From the NCBI GenBank assembly GCA_016212505.1, contig JACRGB010000016.1, positions 1-54,896 on the forward strand: a stretch of DNA of 54,896 bases, in the 5' to 3' direction. A program made the position numbers and the translations under genes. Origin of the DNA: Microcaldota archaeon. Lineage in GTDB: Archaea; Micrarchaeota; Micrarchaeia; Anstonellales; Bilamarchaeaceae. Shown in pieces: positions 42,640 to 51,217 of the stretch (within the stretch, counting starts at the first letter, position 1; each line of letters begins with the position of its first letter). The notes under the pieces are model-generated. The model was not told the origin of the DNA. It worked only from the letters and a program-made list of their open reading frames with translations, and did no database searches.

Positions 42640-43025
42640 TAAAAATCCGACCGGTTCGCAATGACGAAATGGACAGCACCAAAAGGTTCATTGCCAAAAT
42701 ATTCCCGCAGGCAATGGTGCAGGTTTGTGATGATGATCTTCTTTTAGTTGCTGAAAATAATGGAAAATATATTGGTTTTGCACATGTTATCGAAGATGAT
42801 GAGCGGATTTTATTGCAGGGGATCGGTGTAGACCAATCCGTTCGCGGAGAAGGCGTTGGAACAATGCTCCTCGACCATGTTGCTTCCATGCTGCAGGATA
42901 GCCCAAAACCAGTTTATCTGCAAGTAAATGCGCTAAATCCGGCAATTCATCTTTATGAAAGGTATGGCTTTATGCTAAAAAAATTCGGGGATATTCATCT
43001 TCTGGTGAAGATGCCGGATAATTAA
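42636..43025 (+). CDS. GNAT-family N-acetyltransferase
   Basis: 129 residues from ATG 42636. Acetyl-CoA-binding motif A reads GIGVDQSVRGEGVGTMLLDHV (V-x-x-x-x-RG-x-G-x-G), near residues 63-80. LQVNALNPAIHLYERYGF is the motif B region seen in RimI-like enzymes. Coupled by ATGA overlap to the phosphoesterase. It could acetylate protein N-termini or small molecules; the target is not predictable. Confidence 0.9.
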   Translation: MIKIRPVRNDEMDSTKRFIAKIFPQAMVQVCDDDLLLVAENNGKYIGFAHVIEDDERILLQGIGVDQSVRGEGVGTMLLDHVASMLQDSPKPVYLQVNALNPAIHLYERYGFMLKKFGDIHLLVKMPDN

Positions 43026-43092
43026 TTATCCTGGCTATCCTAGTCTTTCATTTTTCTTAGTTCATCTATAAATTTCGTCAATTTAACCAAAC

Positions 43093-43241
43093 TTTGTTAT
43101 CACTTAGGATAACAAAACATACCAAAAGTAGTTTTTTTATTATATTGGAATTTGCAAATTCCAATGCGTGGAGAAATTCTTTGGAATTTCTCCTGTAGCG
43201 AACCGTGTTCGCTACGGACAAATTTTTGCGAAAATTTGTCC
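43093..43241. repeat. Tandem array of five hairpins
   Basis: TTTGTTATC/GATAACAAA (43093-43116), the palindrome ATTGGAATTTG-CAAATTCCAAT (43144-43165), GGAGAAATTC-TTTG-GAATTTCTCC (43170-43193), GTAGCGAAC-CGT-GTTCGCTAC (43195-43215) and GGACAAATTTT-TGCG-AAAATTTGTCC (43216-43241). The last three are separated by 0-1 base. It lies between convergent genes and has no CCCTGAG end motif. The 43026-43335 gap holds nothing else I can identify. Confidence 0.75.
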
Positions 43242-43335
43242 CTTTCTACATTGTATTTTCTGTAACGTGAAATTTTCCTAACATGAAACGTGTTTTCAAA
43301 AAAGAAAAAAATAATACCGAGTTTTACAAGTTATT

Positions 43336-44625
43336 TTACAATAATTCTTCAAGTGCCCTGTGAACTAATTTTAACAATTGTAAATCTCCGGGTAAAACAA
43401 AATCCGTAGCAGCAATACGTTTCAATTCCGCAATATCATAAGCTTCATCATGCCGTTTCCCATACATGCGCTGGCAAACCGCATCAATTGCCTGGCAGGA
43501 GGCTTCTAGAATTTTATCGGCATTCGCTTCAATGTAGTGACGCGTATCAATATGTTTACGTACAGCTTCGCAGGCTTTTTCTTTATCGAATCCACCAAGC
43601 TTCCCGCGTAACTTAGAGCTATAAGATTCATCCAATCTAACAGTGAGCAGCAATAACCACTGTAACAAAAGAGCCTCTTTATTGGAATAAAGAATAGAGA
43701 TAAGATCAGCCGTTATCTCTGGCATGGGTTTGCCTTTTTCAAGGCGCGAGACAGAAAGGGTCTTGTCCATCCTGTGGGTCGCTTCATGAAGTGCAGTGCC
43801 ACGTGCAAATGCTTGTGATTTACGTAGAATCCACTGCTCATCTGTTTCTCCATGAAGTTTTTTCATAGCCAGATTTTCTGTACGGAAATATGCAAGTAAA
43901 TCGAACTTTTTACTGCCCAAATTCCCAGCACGGGCTAAGAACCTTTCAGGATTGAATGAGTCATCCGATGCAGTGACCATTTCTTCAAAATCACTGTGTT
44001 GTCGCGTTAGAATGCCCCATTTTTCCGCAATATCTGGACCCATCTTACCAAAACGCAAATAATTTGAAAGAACGTAAAAGTAAATATTTGCATCAATAAC
44101 AATGCCGGAATAAAGCGGAGTAAATGGGTTATTGCTTTCGGCTGGCCGGAAGTGAGGTGGCTTAAAGAAATCGCCTTCTGAAGCAAGAGATGACATTACA
44201 TAATAATCCGTCTCTGCAATTCTACCCTGCCTAAGAAGAAGACCAATCCTATAAAGAGGAAAATCAATGTCAACATGCATGGCCCCTGTCCGAATTTGAC
44301 GGATAAACTCTAACATTTTATCTATCTCCTTCAATGGGTATGGAAAATGTCGTGCACTTCCAGTTGGGGATAACGAATCTGCTAATGATAGAAAACGTTT
44401 CATGTGCTGCCTAGTATGTTCGTCTATATTTTTTTTGCTGGCTTGGATGTGCTTGAACGTAGCAAAAAGTTCTGCAATGGCAGAAATGCGTTGAATTATC
44501 TCCTTCATATCTTGCCGTGGAGAATCGAGAAAATAGCGCTGTAAGCTTCTTGCATCTGGTGTTTCCCGGTCAAGTAAGTTAACGCCACAGAGATTTGCAG
44601 GTTTACCCTTTACGATAGTTTTCAC
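43336..44625 (-). CDS. Predicted zinc metalloprotease-like protein with HEATH motif (429 aa)
   Basis: Family not recognised. GTALHEATHRMDK near residue 280 has the HExxH zinc-protease signature within a helix. The following PEITADLISILYSNKEALLLQ could supply the third ligand. The N-terminal half is helical (KEIIQRISAIAELFATFKHI). No signal peptide, so it is cytosolic. It is the last gene of a three-gene minus-strand cassette whose first gene also has an HExxH motif. Catalysis is inferred only from the motif. Confidence 0.6.
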   Translation of the reverse strand: MKTIVKGKPANLCGVNLLDRETPDARSLQRYFLDSPRQDMKEIIQRISAIAELFATFKHIQASKKNIDEHTRQHMKRFLSLADSLSPTGSARHFPYPLKEIDKMLEFIRQIRTGAMHVDIDFPLYRIGLLLRQGRIAETDYYVMSSLASEGDFFKPPHFRPAESNNPFTPLYSGIVIDANIYFYVLSNYLRFGKMGPDIAEKWGILTRQHSDFEEMVTASDDSFNPERFLARAGNLGSKKFDLLAYFRTENLAMKKLHGETDEQWILRKSQAFARGTALHEATHRMDKTLSVSRLEKGKPMPEITADLISILYSNKEALLLQWLLLLTVRLDESYSSKLRGKLGGFDKEKACEAVRKHIDTRHYIEANADKILEASCQAIDAVCQRMYGKRHDEAYDIAELKRIAATDFVLPGDLQLLKLVHRALEELL

Positions 44626-44639
44626 ATGATCCCCTCAAG

Positions 44640-45350
44640 TTATTTCTTTTCATAAACTTTGCCCAGAATATGTGGTAGTAATCCCATAGTTTTTTTCCTT
44701 CCTTGCTCTATAATGACAGAAAGCTCTTTGCTTTGTTTTGCTAGATTATCTACAGCATCCCGTATCCACCTCCCGATTGTAGGCGTTCCGTGATATGCTT
44801 CGGCAGCATAAACTGCAGGAAAACCAGGCGAGATTATGGCAAGGGTAAGGAAACTTTGGCTACAGAGTAACTCAGCTCCATTCATGGCTGCAGTTGAGTC
44901 ATCCAAACCAACATCCAAATTAGACATTAGCTTGCTTGCCAAGCCACTTGGAAGTTCGGTACCACTTTCAAGTTCCAAAGTGTTCGGGTCAAAGGCAAAT
45001 CCACGAGTCGTAACGCTAAATCGTTTTTCTTTCGTATCAACAACGAATGGGATATGCACTTCAGCACCGCTCAGATCAAGTTGTCCATCCCGATTCACTG
45101 GACCCTTATAAGCAAATACATTATTTTTGATTGCAAATCTATCCGCATCAACCTCAGCCTCACTAACAACCCCATCGGCACGCAATGGTTTGAAGTGTTT
45201 GAACCTAAGCCTAGCCTCAATCACTCTTGAATTAGACAAGGTAACCTTCATGGTACCGGGTTCTTGGCCAGCATATTTTGGCCCAGTTATAATACCCCAA
45301 CGTTCATCTATGAACGGGGACTTTTTCGATTTATGCGCCATGTGTTCCAC
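44640..45350 (-). CDS. Hypothetical middle gene of the metalloprotease cassette (236 aa)
   Basis: Unrecognised. The N-terminal two thirds look beta-rich (MKVTLSNSRVIEARLRF, IPFVVDTKEKRFSVTT). Near residue 160 a small-residue hydrophobic stretch (LLCSQSFLTLAIISPGFPAVYAAEAY) might contact membrane. The start overlaps the end of the upstream gene by about 20 bases, so it is translationally coupled. It could be a substrate, inhibitor or structural partner of the two HExxH proteins. Confidence 0.55.
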   Translation of the reverse strand: MEHMAHKSKKSPFIDERWGIITGPKYAGQEPGTMKVTLSNSRVIEARLRFKHFKPLRADGVVSEAEVDADRFAIKNNVFAYKGPVNRDGQLDLSGAEVHIPFVVDTKEKRFSVTTRGFAFDPNTLELESGTELPSGLASKLMSNLDVGLDDSTAAMNGAELLCSQSFLTLAIISPGFPAVYAAEAYHGTPTIGRWIRDAVDNLAKQSKELSVIIEQGRKKTMGLLPHILGKVYEKK

Positions 45351-46275
45351 CTCGTTGTTCTAATAAGTTGTTGATTCGTTCCAATGCACTAAAAACAGTC
45401 TCCGCAGCAATTCCTTCACCAAAACATTTTTGCAATTCGGTTAGGCTAAGCGAGGAAAGTGGTTTCGTAAAACTAATCCCATATGCATCACTGTACGTAC
45501 TAAGTGCTTGCGTTAGAAAATCAATGGTTTCCTTCTTGTTCCTAAAACCCAAAGACAGATTGAGTTGCCTCTTTAGTCGCAGCGCAAAAGCCCACGCAGT
45601 TCGTTCCGCAAATACTTTGCCAAATTCTCCATTGCCATGACCTGCACTGCCAAAAATAGCTACAGTCATTAAACCCTTACGTAATCCAGAAAATTGGTCA
45701 GTTGGTTTATGCCCTGTTCTTTTTTCAATCCTGTTTACCATTTGTTGATGCGCTGCCTCAACTACGCGGGCATAAATTCTCAAACCCTTGGGGATAAAAT
45801 CATAATTGCCTATTGTGCCAGCTTCTACTAAATGTTTAATGATTAATTCACAACATACATGTCCTATCTCATGGAAAACAGGAAATATGTGCCGTTCATC
45901 CTTTTGAAGTCGAGACAGTACGCATAAAATCTCATGCCAAGATGCTTGTGGAAGGTCTTCTGATACATTGAATTCACGTCTAGTTTCTGATAATCTTGAG
46001 ATTTCCAAATGCGTTGAATGTTTGCCATCCTCCAATAATCTGAATGTGTGTCTTACATTGCTCAAAGGGAACAAATCCGAAAATTCGATGGGCTTTTCTG
46101 AACCTAGAGGGTAATAAGATAATGAATGGCCTTTTGGAGTAGAAAAATTCGGGTGCTGTTTTGGCGGGGACCAACTAGGAGTTATTTTTAATTTAGCCCC
46201 ACTCGGGTAGACGATTTCAGCGGGAACCGTTTTAGCATCTTCAATTAATGATTCTGGCCCTTCAGGTAAAACCAT
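45331..46275 (-). CDS. Predicted zinc metalloprotease-like protein with HEIGH motif (314 aa)
   Basis: FPVFHEIGHVCCELI near residue 135 is an HExxH signature. About 95 residues later FAERTAWAFALRLKR contains a Glu in an E-R-x-A-W-x-x-A-L helix, a common position for the third zinc ligand. The N-terminal ~110 residues are beta-rich with a PSWSPPKQHPNF stretch. No signal peptide. It opens the cassette, and its 3' end overlaps the next gene. No exact family assigned. Confidence 0.62.
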   Translation of the reverse strand: MVLPEGPESLIEDAKTVPAEIVYPSGAKLKITPSWSPPKQHPNFSTPKGHSLSYYPLGSEKPIEFSDLFPLSNVRHTFRLLEDGKHSTHLEISRLSETRREFNVSEDLPQASWHEILCVLSRLQKDERHIFPVFHEIGHVCCELIIKHLVEAGTIGNYDFIPKGLRIYARVVEAAHQQMVNRIEKRTGHKPTDQFSGLRKGLMTVAIFGSAGHGNGEFGKVFAERTAWAFALRLKRQLNLSLGFRNKKETIDFLTQALSTYSDAYGISFTKPLSSLSLTELQKCFGEGIAAETVFSALERINNLLEQRGGTHGA

Positions 46276-46495
46276 TCCATGTATTTTAGAAATAACTCTT
46301 GTTTGCTTGCTGCATTTCTAAACCCTTTTCCCTAACTTTTCTTCTTGAAATATTTATCACCAAAGAAAACTAGTTAATTCCTATATTTATATTTTCTTGA
46401 TCATAATATTCCTTAAAGAATACTGAAGAATTATAAAAACTAAACTATTCACTCTTAAATCTTTCTTCGAACAATTACTATTCTAATCCCTAGTT

Positions 46496-46568
46496 GGGGG
46501 AATGAGCTAACCTGGTATGCTGCTAGCTTTGGGAGCTAGTTGTCAGTGTTCAAATCACTGTTCCCCCA
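46496..46568 (+). tRNA. tRNA-Pro (TGG)
   Basis: Uninterrupted 73-nt cloverleaf: acceptor GGGGGAA/TTCCCCC, discriminator A, anticodon arm CTAGC-TTTGGGA-GCTAG (anticodon UGG at 46530-46532), T-arm CAGTG-TTCAAAT-CACTG. The D-stem is short (AGC/GCT). No encoded CCA. With tRNA-Ala it is one of only two tRNAs here without an intron. Confidence 0.93.
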
Positions 46569-46612
46569 CTCGTTTCTGTTTTCAGTTCCCGGTTTCGGGT
46601 TTTGATTTGTTT
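46569..46612 (+). repeat. TTTTCAGTTCCCGGTTTC tract 3' of tRNA-Pro
   Basis: The reverse-complement orientation of the AAAACTGGAAAC tracts: ctgttttcagttcccggttt followed by more T-rich sequence. The tRNA is on the plus strand here, so the orientation switches with the tRNA strand. That supports a terminator role tied to the transcript. Confidence 0.5.
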
Positions 46613-46730
46613 CATAATCGTTTTATCTGAAAATTAAAAAATCATGGCAGAAATCGTGCAACTTCGTGTTTTTAATCCTTTTCCATAATAGTTAATCTAA
46701 ACTAACATTTAACTGCTTTAGAGGAACTAT

Positions 46731-48569
46731 ATGAAACCCATGGTTGCGAATTTGAAAGCCTGCCCTCCCCGAGCTACAACTATCTTCCCAAGCCCAATCC
46801 CTTTAGCTGAACCAGCACATCCAAAAACCACCAAATTCACCAAAAAGGATATTCCCAATCTAATTGGCCCTCGGGCAGATCAGCAACTGCACTTATTGCA
46901 TCAGTTAATGGGCCATCCACTAACCTTGCGTACTGCTTCCAAAATTTATGATTTGGAACGCCTATCTGAAACTGTTGCTCGATTTAACGCAAGATTCCGT
47001 GCAAATAATTCCGAAGATGCGATTATTATAAGAAAACTTGACCCAAGTTCCATTCGCGGAGGTTTTTGGGTCATGGCCCTAAATCCAATCTTTTTCCGCC
47101 TTCCAACGCATTATGGGGAATTAAAATCCGGCATTGATATTTGCTGGTTTGATCTTTTTACCCCACACCGAAGGATGTTCATGCAGCAAATTATCAAAGA
47201 TCCCTACCAGACCGAAACAGAAGTTAAGGCTAAGATCCCGGCTGGTATGTATGCCCGCGTTGTTGAAATAAACAATGCTACTCTTGCACAGGGTTATCCT
47301 AAGGCAATTTTAGGCACTGCCCCTGCCTCAGGAGTTTCCGTCCTCTATTACCCAAACCCAGAGTTCGTCCTAAGTTTTGATCTTCCGGAACCTAAATGCA
47401 AGCGGCCCATCGACAAAGTGCTCCCTCCGGACTGGCTAAAGATCCTCAATTATGCGGGAGATCACCCTAACTGCACTTCAACTGAAATAACTGCAGGTAC
47501 TGGGGTTAAATGGGTTAGCGAAAAAGTACCACGAATCGAGACTAGGTGCGCTGAATTGGGATTGCCTCCGCCTCTGAATGTGAGTGGCAAAGGCCCACAG
47601 ACTGTCTATGACCTTGCCACCAAATTCAGAAAACTGATGAAAAAAGGCAAGGCCCAGGATCATTTGGAAAATCATTTTACCGAGAACCAGATTAAGGTCG
47701 CACTTGCTATTGCAGGGCAGCCATATATTTCAACCGCAGAACTATCTGAAATATTGACTATACCAAAGAACCGGATTTTTGACTATGTAGAAGGAATCCG
47801 CAAACAGTGCAGGGCGCGAAAACTTCCGAGGCTGGTTTCTGAGCAGGTCGGCAGGACAACTGAAAATATCTATAGGTGGGAAGCAAAGTTTTTCAAAAAA
47901 TTCGGACTTCCTGAAGGCGAAGTCGTCATCGCACGCCGTTTCCGCGGCATTCAGCGGAAAGTTTATGATTACTATAAGGGCAAAGAAGTAGTTTACGGGA
48001 AAGTTGCAATTCGCGACCTTGGTTTGACCAAACGGCAACTGCTGGGTGCCCGGCTGGAACTTAATTCAAAACTGCGTGAACTGGGCCAGCCCATTCTTCC
48101 AGTTCCTTTCTGGGGCGTGGCTATTGCAGAATGGTCTGTTGTAAAAGCGCAAATGATTGAACAAAGAGAAAAAAGGGGTGCATGGCCTGTATGGAGAAAG
48201 TTAAAAAGGCCGCTTGCCCGAGGAGTTAACCTTCATGGCGGAGTCGGGGCTGTTAAAAGACGAATAATGCAGGAATTAACCGATCGAGAACTCGCCTCAA
48301 TTATTTTCCATGACTATGCCCGCGAGCAACGTGCCAGAGTAAGAGAGAGTAATTCGGATGAAATAACAGTACTTGGAACCCAAATTACCGATGCTGCCAG
48401 AAACGAGCTTGGAAGGGCGGAACTCCTCAGGTTCATGGGAAAAGGCTTTTCCGCAGGTAGGATAATTAGGTTCATCCAGTATTTCGCAAGTAATGAAAAT
48501 GAAAGAGAAACTGCAGAGTCCTTGGCAAAGGGGAGAGTTGGAACAGATTCTGAATATATAAGAATATGA
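46731..48569 (+). CDS. Large hypothetical protein with HTH-like segments (612 aa)
   Basis: Unrecognised. AGAGGAA precedes ATG 46731. The N-terminal ~50 residues are Pro/Lys-rich. Several segments look like helix-turn-helix units: HPNCTSTEITAGTGVKWVSEKV (~265), QPYISTAELSEILTIPKNRIFDYV (~340) and YGKVAIRDLGLTKRQLLGARL (~430). The C-terminal half is very basic. The repeated HTH-like units suggest nucleic-acid binding, possibly an archaeal regulator or a mobile-element protein. Placed beside a tRNA gene, but no integrase signature is seen. Confidence 0.55.
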   Translation: MKPMVANLKACPPRATTIFPSPIPLAEPAHPKTTKFTKKDIPNLIGPRADQQLHLLHQLMGHPLTLRTASKIYDLERLSETVARFNARFRANNSEDAIIIRKLDPSSIRGGFWVMALNPIFFRLPTHYGELKSGIDICWFDLFTPHRRMFMQQIIKDPYQTETEVKAKIPAGMYARVVEINNATLAQGYPKAILGTAPASGVSVLYYPNPEFVLSFDLPEPKCKRPIDKVLPPDWLKILNYAGDHPNCTSTEITAGTGVKWVSEKVPRIETRCAELGLPPPLNVSGKGPQTVYDLATKFRKLMKKGKAQDHLENHFTENQIKVALAIAGQPYISTAELSEILTIPKNRIFDYVEGIRKQCRARKLPRLVSEQVGRTTENIYRWEAKFFKKFGLPEGEVVIARRFRGIQRKVYDYYKGKEVVYGKVAIRDLGLTKRQLLGARLELNSKLRELGQPILPVPFWGVAIAEWSVVKAQMIEQREKRGAWPVWRKLKRPLARGVNLHGGVGAVKRRIMQELTDRELASIIFHDYAREQRARVRESNSDEITVLGTQITDAARNELGRAELLRFMGKGFSAGRIIRFIQYFASNENERETAESLAKGRVGTDSEYIRI

Positions 48570-48654
48570 TTTCAAATTAATTTCTCAGTGTTCCTAATTC
48601 TTATGATTCTCAATTTTCGTCAAACTTCTTTTTCCTCGAAAATCCTACAGAAGG

Positions 48655-48662
48655 TTTATATA
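48655..48662 (+). promoter_or_regulatory. TATA box for the HEAT-like repeat protein
   Basis: TTTATATA, 22-29 bases before ATG 48684, indicates a leaderless transcript and fixes the start downstream of the longest open frame (48588). Confidence 0.6.
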
Positions 48663-48683
48663 CTTGCTTTGAAAAATTACCCC

Positions 48684-49901
48684 ATGGCAACCAGTATCAG
48701 AAAGAAAGCGCACTTTAGTTCGACCCATGCACACGAACTAATGGAAAGCGCTACGGATGAAAAAGAAGAATACATGTCAGAGAAAAAACGGTTAGACTCT
48801 ATCAAGAAAAGGGCAGCAAAGCTCACCGAAAAATTCCATAAGGGATCAGATACTCATAGTTTCAACCATCTTGCTTCTGTTTTAGTTGGCGGAGACCGCA
48901 ACCAGATGCTTAATGCAGTTGAAAGGTTGCAGGGCCGTTCCCGCGTACTTGTCGAATTAGCAATGTTTTCAAATTTTCCATTTGTCCGATTGGCTGCGGT
49001 ATCCAACCTAACTGGCGATGCTGAAGCGCTTGGAGATATTGCAAAATTCTGCCCTCATGATGATGCGCGAGCAGCATCAGTTGATGAATTATCAGCAAAT
49101 AATGAAGCAACTGTGGATGTTGCATGCTCATCATTTTTCAAAGACACTAGATTAGAAGCAGTTTCTTCGCTGACAAACAATGCAGCTCTTTCCAAAGTGG
49201 CATCAAGATCCCCAAATACTGATTCAAGGACTGCTGCATTCGAAAAATTATCACATGACCATAATGCTTTGAAAAAAGTTGCTGATGATTCTCCTTATTC
49301 AACTGCAAGGAAAGCAGCAATAAAAAAATTATCCTCCAACGTTCCGGCCCTATCTGCGCTATTAATAGCATCAAAATATCCTGATGCAAAAAAACTTGCA
49401 GCGGTACTTCTTTCCGAACTAGTTGAAGAAATAGATGATGCAGAAGTTTTGGTGGAGATTGCAAAACTTTCCCCGCAGCAGGACTCGCGGTATCTGGCAG
49501 TAGGAAGATTGTGGAAACATGCTTGGGCGTTACGAAGAATTGCATTTGAGTCCTCTTATAAGGATGTCAAATCAACCGCACTCATGCTCCTATCCGACTT
49601 AGTTCCTAATCTGGATGATCCTGAAATACTTGCAGAAGTTGCGATCCTTTCTCCTTATGAGGATTGCCGTGCAAGTGCTGTAGAGCGATTGGTTGGCCAC
49701 AGCGCCGCATTGCTTTCGGTTGCGTCAAAATCCAAATTCAAAACAACGCGCTCGCAGGCATTGCATAAGCTAAAAGGCGATGTCGAGGCGCTAAAAGGCA
49801 TTCTGCGCCTATCAAAATACAAGGATGTCCGTGATGGCGCGCACAAGCTGGCATCGGCGCCGGATATTTTCCACTCGGAACTGGCGAGGATTCTGGGTTG
49901 A
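48684..49901 (+). CDS. HEAT-like repeat protein (405 aa)
   Basis: The start MATSIRKKAHFSS is set by the TATA box. After a charged helical region (about 20-60), residues ~75-400 consist of about ten repeats of roughly 30-40 residues, with a pattern like A-L-x-x-V-A-x-x-S-x-x-x-x-x-R-x-x-A-V-x-x-L. Examples are SPNTDSRTAAFEKL, SPYSTARKAAIKKL, SPQQDSRYLAVGRL and SPYEDCRASAVERL. This is an alpha-solenoid of the leucine-rich-variant/HEAT type, a protein-interaction scaffold. No signal peptide; cytosolic. Confidence 0.75.
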   Translation: MATSIRKKAHFSSTHAHELMESATDEKEEYMSEKKRLDSIKKRAAKLTEKFHKGSDTHSFNHLASVLVGGDRNQMLNAVERLQGRSRVLVELAMFSNFPFVRLAAVSNLTGDAEALGDIAKFCPHDDARAASVDELSANNEATVDVACSSFFKDTRLEAVSSLTNNAALSKVASRSPNTDSRTAAFEKLSHDHNALKKVADDSPYSTARKAAIKKLSSNVPALSALLIASKYPDAKKLAAVLLSELVEEIDDAEVLVEIAKLSPQQDSRYLAVGRLWKHAWALRRIAFESSYKDVKSTALMLLSDLVPNLDDPEILAEVAILSPYEDCRASAVERLVGHSAALLSVASKSKFKTTRSQALHKLKGDVEALKGILRLSKYKDVRDGAHKLASAPDIFHSELARILG

Positions 49902-49912
49902 AAAAATTCTTT

Positions 49913-50830
49913 TTATTCTGGAGTTATGATAATTACCCTGACTCTTTCATTTGCAATAGCGCAAGTGCCATTCATCGGAGCTTTGACATCCAGCATTATT
50001 TCACCTACATAGACCGTAACACAACTATCAATAGTATTCAAACACACATCCATGGTACTGATTCCAGTTAATACTGTTGTTTTTCCATTTTCTTTCTGAG
50101 AAATTTCTAATTTAACCTGCTCCAGACTAATTGGACAGCTTTGGCCCATTGGAGCACCAACTTTTTCATCTATTGCAATCACTTTTGTAGTTAATTCAAC
50201 AGAATTTCCATCAAAATTTATTGTCGAACTTTCACCTTCGGAAAGTGTGGCGATCGTTATCTTCATCATACCACATTGACCTGCGGGCATACAGCAGGTA
50301 AAATCTGAAACTTGTACAATTGCCCAGAATGAACCAAGTGTAGTTCCTGGTCCTAAACCACCTATGGTTAGTTTAAAGTGGGTTTCTTCGCCACCAATCA
50401 TTAAAGTAAAATCTTTAGTCACTCCATTTTCAATTTTGTCTTGCCTAAGAGTATTGCATTTTTTATCTATAATTGAAATTATGACACTATTGGGATCTGG
50501 AGAGTCTTCCAAAACAATACTAAACTTATCAAAATCCATTCTTCTTTCTTCACTCTCTGGTTTTACAGGATCATAAACTAACTTTTTATTGAAGAGCTCA
50601 AAACAGTTTAGTTTTGAGCCTGGACCGGCGGAGCATCCTGGTGCAAGATCTGGCCCGAGCGACAAATCCGGTTTTGGTGGAGATGAGAGATCATGGGTAA
50701 TTGCAGCATCTGCAAGAGCTGACCTTGGTGGCTCATCCAATGGAGGTGTTCTACATCCTGCAACAAATGGGACTGCCAATGCTAGTCTTAATACAGTATT
50801 TCTTAAGTATGGTTTAGGAGACATAGACAT
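49913..50830 (-). CDS. Predicted lipoprotein with PDL linker (305 aa)
   Basis: The N-terminus carries a hydrophobic stretch LRLALAVPFVAGC with lipobox Cys26. The linker contains PKPDLSLGPDLAPGCS, the same Pro-Asp-Leu style as the protein at 23055-23663. The rest is beta-rich (FKLTIGGLGPGTTLGSF, VELTTKVIAIDEKVG) with several cysteines, suggesting an extracellular beta-sandwich with disulfides. Function is unknown. It converges with the HEAT-like gene. Confidence 0.68.
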   Translation of the reverse strand: MSMSPKPYLRNTVLRLALAVPFVAGCRTPPLDEPPRSALADAAITHDLSSPPKPDLSLGPDLAPGCSAGPGSKLNCFELFNKKLVYDPVKPESEERRMDFDKFSIVLEDSPDPNSVIISIIDKKCNTLRQDKIENGVTKDFTLMIGGEETHFKLTIGGLGPGTTLGSFWAIVQVSDFTCCMPAGQCGMMKITIATLSEGESSTINFDGNSVELTTKVIAIDEKVGAPMGQSCPISLEQVKLEISQKENGKTTVLTGISTMDVCLNTIDSCVTVYVGEIMLDVKAPMNGTCAIANERVRVIIITPE

Positions 50831-50942
50831 GTGTTAAATCATATAAGGAACTGTTTAAATTGTTATGGTGGAATAACCTCTAATGTAGCAACAAGATTTT
50901 ATGGCGACAAAATATAACGAAAATGAAGTATGAAACAAATAT

Positions 50943-51176
50943 AGCCCCGAGAGAGATTTGTTCCTTTGCAACTTTTAGCGAAAGAGGTTTTGTAAAACTT
51001 TTCCTAAAAGTTTTTTTGAACTCCCGACTTCCTCCTTCCACCTTTTGGAAAAAGGTGGACCAAAACTGATTCTCCAATTTCCTAAAGTTTACGAGAGAGG
51101 CACTCTACCATTACGCTCGTTTTTGCATTTTTTGCAGCAGCAAAAAATTAGCAAAAACAAACTGAGTTACCGGGGC
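50943..51176 (-). tRNA. tRNA-Thr (CGT) interrupted by three introns
   Basis: The acceptor is GCCCCGG/TCGGGGC with discriminator U, as in many archaeal tRNA-Thr. Predicted introns: D-loop 51109-51157 (49 nt), after position 37 at 51037-51089 (53 nt), and T-loop 50958-51015 (58 nt). The spliced form is 74 nt: D-arm ACTC-AGTTTGGTA-GAGT, anticodon arm CCTCT-CTCGTAA-GGAGG (CGT at 51091-51093), variable AAGTC, T-arm GGGAG-TTCAAAT-CTCTC. The T-loop intron is backed by GTTC/GAAC with AAA bulges and the helix AACTTTTAG/CTAAAAGTT. The anticodon-loop intron has TCCACCTTTT/AAAAGGTGGA but a poor BHB, so its exact junction is least certain. Confidence 0.85.
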
Positions 51177-51217
51177 TTAAATACAATTAAGTTTGTTGAA
51201 TTTAAAAAAAGATGCGT

